Assembly (NCBI GenBank): GCA_963758025.1 | Contig: CAVWUA010000003.1 | Span: 62,001-126,000, forward strand | Origin: CAVWUA01 sp963758025 | Lineage (GTDB): Bacteria > Planctomycetota > Planctomycetia > Isosphaerales > Isosphaeraceae | Reading direction: 5' to 3' | Length of the DNA: 64,000 bases | Part shown: positions 10,007 through 20,418 of the stretch, piece after piece | Numbering within the stretch: position 1 is the stretch's first letter | Layout: each line of letters opens with the position of its first letter | The notes under the pieces: model-generated | Told to the model about the DNA's origin: nothing | Database searches by the model: none | Seen by the model: only the letters and a program-made list of their open reading frames with translations | Program-made: the position numbers and the translations under genes

Positions 10007-10666
10007 TCATTCGTCTCGCAGCTTGTAAATGGCATCGATCATGTCGGGCACGCTCTTGTACTTTTTTCGCCCGGACAGCACGCGGTCGATCGCCTCGCGG
10101 GCCTGGCTCTCGGTGTGGCCGACCGACAGCAAGGCGGCGAAGGTGTCGCGGATCACGTCCGGCTGGGCGTTCTCCGACTTCCCGTTTGATTCGACGGCCG
10201 TGGCCTCGTCCGGCACGGTCCCCGACGGACCGACGATCAGCGTGAACTTGCCCACCTTGCGCCGGAGCTTCGCCACGATCCGTTCGGCCATCGCCTCGCC
10301 GATGCCGGGAAACGTGGCGAGCATCCGGGTATCCTGGTCCTGGATCGTCCGGGCCATGTCCTTGACCGGCCGGACCATCGCCCGCAGCGCCTTGCGCACG
10401 CCGACGCCATCGACCGAGCAAAAAATCTCGAAGAACTCCCGATCAATCGACGTGAGGAACCCGATGAGCCTCGGCCGCATCCGGCCGCTCATCTGGTTCC
10501 CCTCGATGTCGAAGACGGTGTGCAGGGACACCATCTCGCCAAGCTTCCCCTGAAGCTGCCGACGGGCGTACTCCGGGATCAGGACCTCAATGTCGAACAT
10601 CTCGACGCCGAGGACCAACGCCTCGTCGCCCACAAAGCGCAACACGCCGCGAATCTGGGAGATCAC
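10007..10666 (-). CDS. ruvA: Holliday junction DNA helicase subunit RuvA
   Basis: A 219-residue protein beginning MISQIRGVLRFVGDEALVL, the OB-fold domain, with helix-hairpin-helix motifs in the middle (SVDGVGVRKALRAM, FPGIGEAMAERI) and the flexible acidic linker followed by domain III (IRDTFAALLSVGHTESQAREAI). The RuvA tetramer binds the four-way junction and loads RuvB. Length is slightly above the usual 190-205 residues because of the linker. It is first in the ruvAB operon. Confidence 0.96.
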   Translation of the reverse strand: MISQIRGVLRFVGDEALVLGVEMFDIEVLIPEYARRQLQGKLGEMVSLHTVFDIEGNQMSGRMRPRLIGFLTSIDREFFEIFCSVDGVGVRKALRAMVRPVKDMARTIQDQDTRMLATFPGIGEAMAERIVAKLRRKVGKFTLIVGPSGTVPDEATAVESNGKSENAQPDVIRDTFAALLSVGHTESQAREAIDRVLSGRKKYKSVPDMIDAIYKLRDE

Positions 10667-10899
10667 GGGCCGCCCCCGTCCTTTCCCGCCGAGTGACTCG
10701 GCGACTCACCTCTCTCTGACAATTTGTTCACCTATTCTGCGATACGGCCCGCCACAATGCAAGAGGTTGTTTCCGGCGGTCGTGACGGTCGTGGATCTTA
10801 GCGCGATTGGGCGATCCGCGACAAGGGGGACTCGAACGACCGCAGCGCGGACGTTGAGCGCGGGTGGATCGGTGGGTAACGCTCCGCTCTCCCGGCGAG

Positions 10900-12261
10900 T
10901 CAGGCCAGCAGCGGCGCGATCGGCGCGCCGTAGGAGACCGGGATCGGCCGGTTGAGCTGGTCGCGCAGTTCGGTGGCGGGGTCGATGCCCATCAGGTGGA
11001 ACATCGTGGCGGAGATGTCGTCGGGCGTGCAGGGGGCATCCTTCGGGTAGGCTCCGCTGGCGTCCGAGGCGCCGTGGACGTAGCCGCGTTTCAGGCCGCC
11101 GCCGGCCATCAGGATCGTGTAGCACTGCGGCCAGTGGTCGCGGCCGGCGTCGCCGTTGATCTTCGGCGTGCGGCCGAACTCGCCCGTCCAGACGACCAGC
11201 GTCTCGTCGAGCAAGCCCGCGCGATTCGAGGTCTTCGAGCAGGGCCGAGAGGGTCTGGTCGGTGATCGGCAGGCGCGAGTTGCGCAGGGTGTTGAAGTTG
11301 TCCTTGTGCGTGTCCCAGCCGCCGATGCCCGGCGAGTAGTACACGGTGACGAACCGCACCCCCGCCTCGACCAGCCGCCGCGCCATCAGGACCGATCTGG
11401 CCGTAGGTCGTGCGACCGTAACGGTCGCGCAAGCGGGGGTCTTCGGCGTGGATGTCGAAGGCTCGCTGGGTTTCGGGAGCGGTCAGGAGGGACAAGGCCC
11501 GCTGCTGGTAGGAGTCCATGCCCCGCACGGCCGCGATCGACTCGTTGAGCTTCGAGTGCGCCGCGAGCCCCTCCAGCAGCGAGCGGCGATCGCTCACGCG
11601 GTTCAGGGGGACGTCCACCGGCAGTTGCAGCTCATCGACGCGGAAATTCGGGTCGTTCGGGTTCTTCGTGATGAACAGCGGGTCGTGCTGCTTGCCGAGG
11701 AACCCGGCGAACTCGCCCGGCGTGCGGAATGGGCCGTCGGCGATCATCGTCGGCAGGCTGACGGCCGTCGGCACCCGGCGCGTGCTCGGGGCGAGCTTAT
11801 CGACGATCGACGCCGTACGCCGGAAAATCGGTCGCCGTGGCGTTGGCGGTGACGATATCGATCAGGGGCTTATGGCCCGTCAGCGAGTAGTAGGCCGCCG
11901 AGTTGTGGGCACTGGTCCGGTGGTGGACCGAGCGGACCAGACTGTACAGGTGGGAAACCTTCGCCATGCGCGGCAGGAGTTCGCAGACGGCGATGTCCGG
12001 GTTATTCGACGGGATCGGATTGAACTCGCCTCGGATCTCCGAAGGCGCGTTGGGCTTCATGTCGAAGGTATCGTGATGGCTGGCCCCGCCGAACTGGTGC
12101 AGGAAGATGACCGACTTCGCCCGCACCGCGCGGCCGGACGCTTCGGCCCGAAGAGCGCTCGGGAGGCTCAGCCCCAGCCAGCCCAGGGCACCGATCTGGA
12201 GAACCTGCCGACGTGTCGTCCCCGCCGTCTGAAAATCCCGGCAACCTTCTGTCCTGTACAT
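10900..12261 (-). CDS. DUF1501 domain protein (Tat-exported; three frame breaks)
   Basis: Planctomycete-type DUF1501 protein (sulfatase/alkaline-phosphatase-like fold, function unknown). The N-terminus has TTRRQVLQIGALGWLGLSLP, a twin-arginine-like export signal, then VIFLHQFGGASHHDTFDMKP, the usual start of the domain. Later blocks are RSVHHRTSAHNSAAYY, PGIGGWDTHKDNF, LVVWTGEFGRTPKINGDAGR and the C-terminal PTDDISATMF-like stretch. The frame breaks near 11817, 11392 and 11215 and the protein continues exactly in the other frames, which suggests single-base sequence errors. ATG 12261 follows AAAGAGGAA. DUF1501 genes usually accompany DUF1549/DUF1553 genes; here that partner starts 227 bases away on the opposite strand. 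Confidence 0.88.
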
Positions 12262-12488
12262 GATCAATTCCTCTTTCGGGTTGGATCGGGAGAGGATCGT
12301 TGGCGGTCGGACCACATGCGGTTGAATTCATTTTAAACAATCGTCGCTCGACGTGCCAGTCAAAGCGCAAAGGCTATTCGCAATCATGTGGGATTTGCGG
12401 GATCGACCCGCATGGGTTACAACAAAGGTTGAAATCATCCCGCCCGAGACGGCCCCGCCGCCTCGATTCCGAAAGAGGAGGACCCGCC

Positions 12489-14990
12489 ATGATGTCCCCC
12501 CGCCTGGACCTGGCTCTCATTCGTATCTCTCCGTTGTTGTTGATCGTGACGATTCTGAGTGTTCTCGGGGAACGCGCCGCGCTGGCGTCACCACCCGCCG
12601 ACGAGGGACCGCCCCTGGTCCGTCTGGAAGTCGAGCCCGCGGAGACGATTCTCGATGGTCAGCGTGCCCATGCCCAGATCATCGTCACGGGTCACTTTGC
12701 CGACGGCTCGGTCCGCGACCTTTCGCGTGAGGCCGTCGTGCGCGGGGACGCGGACCTCGTTCAGATCGAGACGGGGGGCTGGCTCTCGCCGATCCGGGAT
12801 GGCAAGACGACGTTGACGGCCCGCGTCGGCTCGCACGAGGCGCAAGGTTCCGTCGAGGTCCGCGACAGCGGCACGGCGCACCCGATCCAGTTCGCGCACG
12901 AGGTCTTGCCCGCCTTGACCAAGGCCGGGTGCAACCAGGGGGCCTGCCACGGGACGCCGAGCGGCAAGAACGGCTTCCGTCTGAGCCTGCGCGGATACGA
13001 CCCGGCGCTCGACTTCATGACGCTCACGCGCGAGGTCGGCACGAGGCGCACCAACCCGATCGAGCCCGAGGCGAGCCTGATCCTTTTGAAAGGGACCGGC
13101 GCCATCGACCACCAGGGGGGGCAGCGGTTCACGAACGGATGCACCTCACGTACCGCATCCTCCGCGACTGGGTGGCCGAGGGGCTGCATCCGGAGCCGAA
13201 GGATTCCCCCGCGCTGGTCGGCCTGAACGTGACGCCGGGGGACCGCGTGCTCGATGTGCCGGGCGACGCTCAGCAGCTCGTGGTTCGCGCCCGCTTCGCT
13301 GATGGCTCAGTCCGCGACGTGACCCGCCTGGCCCGCTATGAGGTCTCCGACCCGACCCTCGCCGAGGTCACGCCGAGTGGCGTCGTCCGCAAGCTCAAGC
13401 GGGGCGAGGTGACGGTCCTCATCGGGTTTGAGAGCGAACTGGCGACGACTCGCCTGATCTTCCGCGAGCCGGTCCCGGGGCTGGTCTGGACCGATCCACC
13501 CGAGAACAACGCGATAGACCATCACGTCTTCGCCAAGCTGAAACTCTTGCGCATTCCTCCATCACCGCTCGCGGACGACGCGACGTTCTGCCGGCGGGTG
13601 TACCTCGACGTGATCGGCCTGCCGCCGACCCCCGACGAGGTGCGGGCGTTCCTCGACGACGTACGGCCCGACAAGCGGGCGCGGCTCATCGATGCGCTGC
13701 TGGAACGGCCCGAGTATGTCGATTACTGGACCTTGAAGTGGTCCGATGTGCTCGGATGCAACCAGCGATTCACGGGGCACAAGGGGGCCTACAGCTATCA
13801 CCGCTGGATTCGCGACCAGATCGCCGCGAACACGCCCCTGGATGAGTTCGCCCGGGAGATCGTCACGGCGAAAGGGGCGAACTACACGAACCCTCCGGCC
13901 AGCTTCTACCGTCGCGTGCGCAGTCCCGAGGAAGCGGTCGAGAGTGTCAGCCAGCTCTTTCTCGGCGTACGGCTGCAATGCGCGAAGTGTCACAACCACG
14001 TCGCCGACCGCTGGACGCAGGATGACTATTACGGCATGGCGGCGTTCTTCAGTCAGGTTCGGTTCAAGAACGGTCCGCAGTTCTACGCGCAATACAACAA
14101 GGAAGAGACGGTGTATCTGGAGTCAGGGGCCGAGGTCCGCCAGCCGCGCACCGGTCAGACCATGACGCCCACGCCGCTCGGAAGTGAGCCGGTCAAGGTC
14201 GCGCCGAGCGACGATCGGCGCGAGGCCCTGGCCGATTGGCTCGTCGCGCCGGAGAACCCGTTCTTCGCGAAGGCCGCGGTCAACCGGATCTGGTATCACC
14301 TGCTCGGCCGCGGGATCGTCGATCCGGTGGACGACATGCGGGCCTCGAACCCGCCGGCCTCCGCCGAGCTGCTCCAGTACCTCGCCGACGACTTCGTGGC
14401 GCACGGTTACGACGCCCAGCACACGATCCGCCTGATCCTCAACAGCCGCGTCTATCAACTCGCCTCGACTCCCAACGCGTTCAATGCCGAGGACGAGCGC
14501 TACTTCTCGCACGCCAAGGTGCGGCTGCTCTCGGCGGAGTCGCTGCTGGATGCGGCCTCGCAGGCGACCGGCATGCCCGAGCGTCTGTTCCACTTGCCCC
14601 CCGGCACTCGCGCGGCGCAGATCCCGGACGGTGAGTTCGTTCACCCGTTCCTTCGCACGTTCGGCCAGCCGTTGCGATCGGTCGCGTGCGCCTGCGAGCG
14701 CGGGACCGACTCCACGCTGGAGCAGGCCCTTCAACTCGTCGGCGGGCGCACGATCCACGACAAGATCACGGCCAAGGAGAACCGCATCGGCCAGTTGCTC
14801 TCGCAAGGTGCCGATGACCCGGAGCTGATCGACGCGCTGTTCCTCGCGACCCTCGGACGTCAACCCGATGACCAGGAGCGCGGCGCTCGCAAGGTCGCGT
14901 TTGTCCGCGCAACCGGACGCGCGCCGGCGTTGCGCGGAGGACCTGCTCTGGTCCTTGCTGAACCATCCCGAGTTCCTCTTCCAGCATTAA
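12489..14990 (+). CDS. DUF1549/DUF1553 planctomycete secreted protein with Ig-like domain (two frame breaks)
   Basis: A signal peptide is followed by a BIG2-like domain (about residues 45-125, repeated after residue 245), a cytochrome-like cysteine motif CNQGACHG (about residue 155), then DUF1549 (from DDATFCRRVYLDVIGLPPTPDE) with a CAKCHNH motif, and DUF1553 (from DDRREALADWLVAPENPFF). These proteins are abundant in Planctomycetes; their role is unknown but a part in surface or polymer processing is often proposed. The frame breaks near 13129 and again near 14920; repairing the second gives the expected end with stop at 14988-14990 (the unrepaired frame runs to 15016). ATG 12489 is preceded by GAGGAGG. 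Confidence 0.88.
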
Positions 14991-15483
14991 GGGATCGGGG
15001 CGTCTCCATGCCCTGATCCGGGTGAGCGCGGTTCGCGCGAGTTCCGTTCGCGTGCCGCGCTCGTCTCATGCGCGGGTGGATCGTCCGAAAAAAGTCCCAC
15101 GAATCCTCGATTTTTTTTCGCGCGCGATTGCTCCTCGTTCGCGCTCGTTCGACACCCGCGCCCGCGCGTTGAGACGTTCCCGAAGGATCGTCCTCACCGC
15201 AAGCCTGGTGATGAAAAACCCGAGAAAAACAGGGAGATTGTGCGTTTCATTCACGAAATTGGAAACTAGAACATTTAACAAAAATTGATTAGATCGTAAT
15301 AACATATCATTCGACTCCTTCATGAAAAGCACCCCCGAACGGCGCAAATCGTGAAAAAAACAGGGGAAAGCGTCTCATCTTCGTCTTCCCGAGCGTGATA
15401 TATTTCGCTAAGAACGTCCTGCAAGATCGGCGCATCATCATGCCGGTCGCAGTGGTTTCCTTTCGCTGAGAGGGTCTGAAGCG
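14991..15483. other. Intergenic region, AT-rich in its second half
   Basis: About 490 bases upstream of the H1-like gene. The stretch from about 15190 to 15420 is clearly AT-richer than the surrounding genes and includes several A-tracts, as expected of a strong or curved promoter region. I find no convincing coding frame in it and cannot assign a precise promoter. Confidence 0.55.
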
Positions 15484-15906
15484 ATGGCGGCGAAGAAGAA
15501 CGCAACCCGCACGAAGAGCACGGCGACGGCCACCAGCACGAAGGCCGGAGCCAAGTCAGCCGGAACGAAGCGAACGACGAAGAAGCCCGCCGGCACCGCG
15601 GCGGCGGCCGAAACAGCCACCAAGGCCGGCACGCCGAAGAAGGCGGCGGCCCCGAAAACAACGGCCCCGAAGGCCGCGCCCAAGAAGGCGCCCACGATCA
15701 AACTGACCGACAAGCAGAAGGAACTCCTTCAGAAGGTCCACTCCTCCGGCACGACCGGGTACCCCCCCGCGCAAAAGAACGAGGAGCGCTCGCTGGAGTC
15801 GCTCCGCGAGAAGAAGCTGCTCAAGCAGGGCGCGAAGGACAAAACCACGGGAAAGAAGCCGTACATGACGACCAAGGCCGGCGAAAAGTTCCTGGCCACG
15901 GTCTGA
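15484..15906 (+). CDS. Histone H1-like Lys/Ala-rich DNA-binding protein
   Basis: A 140-residue very basic protein. Residues 1-75 are a low-complexity tail of Lys, Ala, Thr and Pro with repeated KKA, PKKA and TKAG units, like the C-terminal tail of histone H1. Residues 76-140 (starting TIKLTDKQKELLQKVHSSG) form a compact, charged domain with helices and a possible wing (GKKPYMTTKAGEKFL), resembling a small winged-helix fold. It probably binds DNA and helps organise the nucleoid; planctomycete nucleoids are highly condensed. The start has a purine-rich GAGAGGG upstream. Whether the folded part is a true winged helix cannot be settled from sequence alone. Confidence 0.75.
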   Translation: MAAKKNATRTKSTATATSTKAGAKSAGTKRTTKKPAGTAAAAETATKAGTPKKAAAPKTTAPKAAPKKAPTIKLTDKQKELLQKVHSSGTTGYPPAQKNEERSLESLREKKLLKQGAKDKTTGKKPYMTTKAGEKFLATV

Positions 15907-15922
15907 CCTTGGCGGAATGGAT

Positions 15923-15989
15923 CGCCGCGTGAATCAACCGGACCGGGTCGAGTCGCCGAGCGGCTCACACCAAGGTTGTTCACGCGGCG
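15923..15989. terminator. Long hairpin between convergent genes
   Basis: Arms 15923-15939 and 15974-15989 pair over 16 base pairs with a single-base bulge (CGCCGCGTGAA pairs with TTCACGCGGCG, then CAACC with GGTTG). The hairpin lies between the ends of the H1-like gene (+) and the asparaginase gene (-), so it probably terminates transcription from both sides. No T-tract is evident. Confidence 0.6.
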
Positions 15990-16001
15990 GACCTGTGATG
16001 C

Positions 16002-17066
16002 TCACTCGTCAAGCGGCTCGTCGTAGAGCGAGGCGCAGTCCTCGAGACGTGCCTCGTCACCGTCGTGAACCGCCATCCGTGCCCCGGCCCAGAGGCTGGC
16101 ACCGGCATGGCGGCCATCCCTGGCAACGCAGTAGAACTTCACGTCGAAGTTCGGCCGGCCCTTGGCGTCTTGCAGGCGGGGGACCTTGTTCGTCTCCGCG
16201 ATCCGCTGACATGCTGCCAGCGCGGCGTCCTTGGGGGCCATCCCTCGCCGCAGATTTTCCACGATCAGATAACTCGACAGATTCAGCAGATTCGCTTCAC
16301 CCCGACCGGTCGAGCCGGCTGAGCCGACCGAATTGTCGAGGTAGAGCCCCGCGCCCAGGATCGGTGAGTCACCGACGCGCCCCGGGATCTTGTAATAGAG
16401 ACCCGAAGTCGTGGTGACGCATCCGAGATCGCCGTGCGTGTCGAGCGCGGAGAGGTGGATCGTGCCGTGTTCACGGATGTACGAGGGGCCGAAGAACTTC
16501 CGGACGACCGGATCAATCTCCTCTGGCGGCGGCGGGATGCGGTCGTCGATCGTGCTGTTGGTTTCCTTCCAGTAGAGCCAGATCTTGCGGGCGTCGTCGG
16601 TCAAGAGATCGACCTCGGGGACGCCGTGCATCCGGGCGAACCGGAGGGCCCCCTCGCCAACGAGCAGACAATGATCGGTGCGTTTCATGACGAGGCGGGC
16701 GACGGCCGCCGGATGAACGATGTTCCGCAAGGCAGCCACCGCGCCACCGGAATGCGTCGGCCCGTGCATCACGGCGGAGTCGAGTTCCACGACGCCATCC
16801 TCGTTGGGAATGCCCCCGTAACCGACGCTGTGATCGTCAGGGTCAGCCTCGACGATCGCCACGCCGGCAATCGCCGCGTCGAGCGGATCGCTCCCGGCCT
16901 GGATCAGCTCCATCGCTTTCTCGACCGCGCGGAGGCCGTTGGCACTGGCGACCACAATCGGACGCGTCCGGCCGGGGGGCCTCTGCGGCACCGCGCCCAG
17001 AGCCGTGGCACTCAGTACGGCGGCGCTCAGGGAAAGGAAGTCGCGGCGGTTGACGCTCTCGGGCAT
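16002..17066 (-). CDS. N4-(beta-N-acetylglucosaminyl)-L-asparaginase-like Ntn hydrolase (Tat signal)
   Basis: A 354-residue N-terminal-nucleophile hydrolase. The precursor should cleave before Thr202 in REHGTIHLSALD, the equivalent of the HDTIG site in aspartylglucosaminidase. Substrate-binding elements follow: HGDLGCVTTTSG and KIPGRVGDSPILGAG. The N-terminus VNRRDFLSLSAAVLSATALG is a twin-arginine-type export signal, so it likely works outside the cytoplasm, releasing Asp from glycosylated or isomerised Asn residues. ATG 17066 is preceded by GAGGAGG. It diverges from the HEAT lipoprotein gene across 307 bases (17067-17373) in which I see no other gene. Confidence 0.9.
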   Translation of the reverse strand: MPESVNRRDFLSLSAAVLSATALGAVPQRPPGRTRPIVVASANGLRAVEKAMELIQAGSDPLDAAIAGVAIVEADPDDHSVGYGGIPNEDGVVELDSAVMHGPTHSGGAVAALRNIVHPAAVARLVMKRTDHCLLVGEGALRFARMHGVPEVDLLTDDARKIWLYWKETNSTIDDRIPPPPEEIDPVVRKFFGPSYIREHGTIHLSALDTHGDLGCVTTTSGLYYKIPGRVGDSPILGAGLYLDNSVGSAGSTGRGEANLLNLSSYLIVENLRRGMAPKDAALAACQRIAETNKVPRLQDAKGRPNFDVKFYCVARDGRHAGASLWAGARMAVHDGDEARLEDCASLYDEPLDE

Positions 17067-17373
17067 GGCGGTTCCTCCTCGTTGGGGTTTGACGGCTTTG
17101 GTCCCAGGTTTTTCAGGAACGTCACCGAGGATACGGGAGGATCGGTGCGAACGCCACGCGACGGACCGGGCGGTTGGGCTTGGCTGGCGGGACGATTCCG
17201 GCTATGATCCCGCGCCGCGCACATCTCAACAGGTCGCACCTCTCTCCCATTCTGCCGCGGTGATCCCAATCGCTAATGTCGGTGGCGAGGCGATGGACTC
17301 GCCGCTTCCCTTCTCGGTCTCTTTGGCCGCCGGAGCGCGGCGGGATGCAACGCTCATGGAAGGCGAGACGCCG

Positions 17374-18108
17374 ATGATTTCCGATCCACTCCGGATGGTC
17401 CGAGGCCCCGTGCTGGCCCTGGTGGTTCTTTTCGGAGGGATCGTGTCGGGTTGTGCCAGCTACATTGGCACGACGGCCACCAGCTTCATGCACAAGGCGC
17501 AGGATAGCCCGGACCCCAACATCCGGCACCAGGCTTACGCCAAGCTCGCCTCCCCGAACTGCTACGACAGCGAGGAGCAGAAGGCCGAGGCCGTGAGCTT
17601 GCTCACGCAGAAGCTGAAGAAGGGGCAGGAGCCGACCGCGTCCCGCGCCGTCATTTGCCGAACGCTGGGTGAGCTGGGCCTGCCCGATGCGCGTCCCGCC
17701 TTGCTCAAGGCGATCGAGGACCCCGAGCACCTGGTCCGGGAATCGGCCTGCCGCGCACTCGGCAATGTGGGACAACCGGAAGACGCGACGACCCTGGCGC
17801 GGATCATGGCGGCCGACCCGTTCCGCGAATGTCGCATCGCCGCGATCGAGGGGCTCGCGACCTTGAAGTCGCCCGATCCTCGGGTGCTGGTCATGCTCGT
17901 CGATGGCATGGAGCACGAGGACCCGGCGATCCGCGTGGCCTCGCTCGAAGCACTCCGCACGATCAGCGGGCAGGACCTGGGGGTCGAGGTCAGCATCTGG
18001 CGGAAATACGCCAATACGGTGATGGAGACTCCTCAGGAAAACGCTCCCGCCACGGCCACCGCCGCGACGCCCGAGGCCGCTCCCGAGGCCGCCGTTTTGC
18101 CCCGTTGA
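17374..18108 (+). CDS. HEAT-repeat lipoprotein
   Basis: About 244 residues. The N-terminus MISDPLRMVRGPVLALVVLFGG ends in the lipobox VSGC, so this is a predicted lipoprotein. Residues 60-210 consist of four to five HEAT/PBS-lyase-like helical repeats with recurring LGELGLPDARPALLKAI, ALGNVGQPEDATTLARI and GLATLKSPDPRVLVML patterns. The C-terminus is an Ala/Pro/Glu-rich tail. HEAT repeats are protein-binding scaffolds; no catalytic residues are visible. The open frame extends upstream to 16939, but ATG 17374 has AAGGCGAG before it and gives the signal peptide the right length. Confidence 0.8.
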   Translation: MISDPLRMVRGPVLALVVLFGGIVSGCASYIGTTATSFMHKAQDSPDPNIRHQAYAKLASPNCYDSEEQKAEAVSLLTQKLKKGQEPTASRAVICRTLGELGLPDARPALLKAIEDPEHLVRESACRALGNVGQPEDATTLARIMAADPFRECRIAAIEGLATLKSPDPRVLVMLVDGMEHEDPAIRVASLEALRTISGQDLGVEVSIWRKYANTVMETPQENAPATATAATPEAAPEAAVLPR

Positions 18109-18310
18109 ACCCGTATCCGTCGCGCGGTGGATCGACACGGCGCCGGGCTCGCGATGAACGATCCGCATGGCGGGTTCGGCATCTTTCGTGCGAGAATAGA
18201 CCCATCGAACACGAACGCGAACCCGCGTCTCCCGGCCGGTGTCCGCAACGACACCGCGCCGGGGTTTCGCATTGGATTGGCCTGCTTGAGAGACGGCGCC
18301 GCGAGGGGTC

Positions 18311-20356
18311 ATGGATACGCACACGCTGGACATTCTGGAATTCGACAAGATCCGCGAACTCGTCGCGGGCTACGCGGCCTGCTCGCTGGGCAAGGACGGC
18401 ACGCGCCGGATGGAGCCGTCGGTGGAACCGGGGGAGATCCATCAGCGGCAGGCGCTTACCTCCGAGATGGCCGACGCGATTTCCGCCGGCCTGACCCCTC
18501 CCTTCGGCGGCTTGCACGACATCCGCCCGTATGTCCGGCGCGCCCAGGTGGAGGCCACCTTGTCGGCCGAGGAACTGGCCGAGACGGCCGAGGTCCTCGG
18601 CGCGATCGGCAACATCGACCGCTGGCTCGGCCGCATTGGTGATGAGTTCCCCCGTCTCGGCGCGTTGAAGCAGAACGTCGGCGAGTTCTCCGGCGTGGCC
18701 AACGCCATCACCGGCTGCCTCGACGAGCGCGGCAACGTGCTCGACACCGCCAGCCGTCGGCTCTCGGCGATCCGCGGCGACATCGGCCGGGTCGAGGAGC
18801 GCATCCAGGAGATCCTGCGACGCATGCTCCGCTCGAACGAGATCCGCCGCATCCTCCGCTATCCGAACTTCACGATGGTCGGCCACCACTACGTTCTGCC
18901 GATCGCCAAGGAGCATCGCGGCGAGATCCAGGGGTCTGTCCACCGCACGAGCGCGAGCAACGAGACGGTCTTCATCGAGCCGCAGGCCATCGCCGAACGA
19001 TCCGCCGAGCTGTCGTTCCTGAGGGCGAAGGAGGCGAAGGAAATCCGCCGCATCCTGCGATGGCTCAGCGCCCAGATCGGCCAGGTCGCCGACTCGCTGC
19101 TCGGCACGCTGGAAACGCTGGCCGAACTGGACCTGATCCACGCGAGGGCTCGCTACAGCCTCGATTTCCGCATGTCCCCGCCGGATTTCAACGATCAAGG
19201 ACGCTTCGCCATCCGAGGGGCACGCCACCCCTTGCTCGAAGCCCTCTTCCGCGCCGAGGCCCGCGCCGAGAAGGAGGAGCCGAATCCCGCGGAACGCCCC
19301 TCGCCGGCCGAACCGAGGACCGTCGTGCCGATCGACGTCCACCTCGGCTTGCAGGCGAACATCCTGGTCATCACCGGACCGAACACCGGCGGCAAGACCG
19401 TCGCGATCAAGACCCTGGGCCTGCTGTCGGTGATGGCGCAGTCCGGCCTGCACATCCCGGCGCACCAGGGGTCGCAACTGCCAATCGTCGATGACGTCCT
19501 CGCCGACATCGGCGACGAGCAGAGCCTCGAACAGTCGCTCTCGACCTTCTCCTCGCACATCCGCCGCGTCTCGGAAATCTTCCGCAAGGCGACGGAGAAA
19601 TCGCTGGTCCTGCTCGACGAGATGGGGGCCGGGACCGATCCGGCGGAGGGGGCCGCTCTGGGCCGCGCGATCCTCGACGAGCTGGACTCGATCGGCTGCC
19701 GGGCCATCGTCACGACCCACATTGGTGACCTGAAGACCTACGCCTTCACCAACGCCCGCGCCGAGAACGCCGCCGTCGAATTCGACGAGGAGACGCTGCG
19801 TCCCTTGTATCGCCTGCGGATCGGCGACATCGGCCAGTCGAATGCCTTGCAGATCGCCCGGCGGCTGAAGCTCCCCGAGCATCTGGTCCAGCGGGCACGC
19901 GGCTACCTGGAGCAGAGCCGAGGGCGCGAGCTGCCGGAGTGGGAGATCGTCCAGAAGCTCCGCAAGGAGGCCGAGGACGCCCGCCAGGAGGCCCTCGCCG
20001 CGCAGGCCGAGGCCGAACGGACCCGCGAGGCCCTCCAGCAACGGCTGACCGACCTCCAGAAACAGACCGAGCAGGACGCCCGGATCGAGGAGGCGCGAGC
20101 CCGCCTTCAGCCCGGCGACCGCGTCGTCGTCCCTCGGTTCGGTTACGACCGGCCCGGGCGCGTCGTGAAGATCGACCCGCGGAAGAACGTCGCCCTCGTC
20201 GCCATCGGTCAGATGAAGTGGGACGTCCCTGTCGGTGAGCTGATTCCGCAGGTCGTCCGTACCCCCGACGTTCCCGACGAACCGAAGAAGTCTCGTCCCA
20301 CCCCCGCCGGAAAGGTCCCCCGGCTCGACGATTTTGACGAGGAATCGCTCTCCTGA
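18311..20356 (+). CDS. mutS2: MutS2 family ATPase lacking a C-terminal Smr domain
   Basis: A 681-residue protein. Residues 1-320 are MutS2 core and lever regions; the ATPase follows with Walker A ITGPNTGGKTVAIKT, Walker B VLLDEMGAGTDPAEGAALG and the signature LATFSSH-like QSLSTFSSHIRRV. After the coiled coil (residues about 530-595, rich in Glu, Ala, Arg) comes the KOW-like segment RLQPGDRVVVPRFGYDRPGRVVKI. Typical MutS2 proteins end with an Smr nuclease domain of about 80 residues; here the protein stops at DDFDEESLS. MutS2 acts on branched DNA (suppressing recombination) or on collided ribosomes; a form without Smr should be able to bind and split but not cut. No frame break is visible near the end. 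Confidence 0.9.
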   Translation: MDTHTLDILEFDKIRELVAGYAACSLGKDGTRRMEPSVEPGEIHQRQALTSEMADAISAGLTPPFGGLHDIRPYVRRAQVEATLSAEELAETAEVLGAIGNIDRWLGRIGDEFPRLGALKQNVGEFSGVANAITGCLDERGNVLDTASRRLSAIRGDIGRVEERIQEILRRMLRSNEIRRILRYPNFTMVGHHYVLPIAKEHRGEIQGSVHRTSASNETVFIEPQAIAERSAELSFLRAKEAKEIRRILRWLSAQIGQVADSLLGTLETLAELDLIHARARYSLDFRMSPPDFNDQGRFAIRGARHPLLEALFRAEARAEKEEPNPAERPSPAEPRTVVPIDVHLGLQANILVITGPNTGGKTVAIKTLGLLSVMAQSGLHIPAHQGSQLPIVDDVLADIGDEQSLEQSLSTFSSHIRRVSEIFRKATEKSLVLLDEMGAGTDPAEGAALGRAILDELDSIGCRAIVTTHIGDLKTYAFTNARAENAAVEFDEETLRPLYRLRIGDIGQSNALQIARRLKLPEHLVQRARGYLEQSRGRELPEWEIVQKLRKEAEDARQEALAAQAEAERTREALQQRLTDLQKQTEQDARIEEARARLQPGDRVVVPRFGYDRPGRVVKIDPRKNVALVAIGQMKWDVPVGELIPQVVRTPDVPDEPKKSRPTPAGKVPRLDDFDEESLS

Positions 20357-20418
20357 TTCGCTCGATCGTGTCGGAGGGACATGCCCGGCTTATTCCCTTC
20401 AGAGAGAGAGCGTGCGAC

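Noticed and set aside
17990..20041. A 683-residue minus-strand open frame opposite mutS2
   Set aside because: mutS2 has clear Walker and family motifs on the other strand; this frame is a GC-driven shadow.
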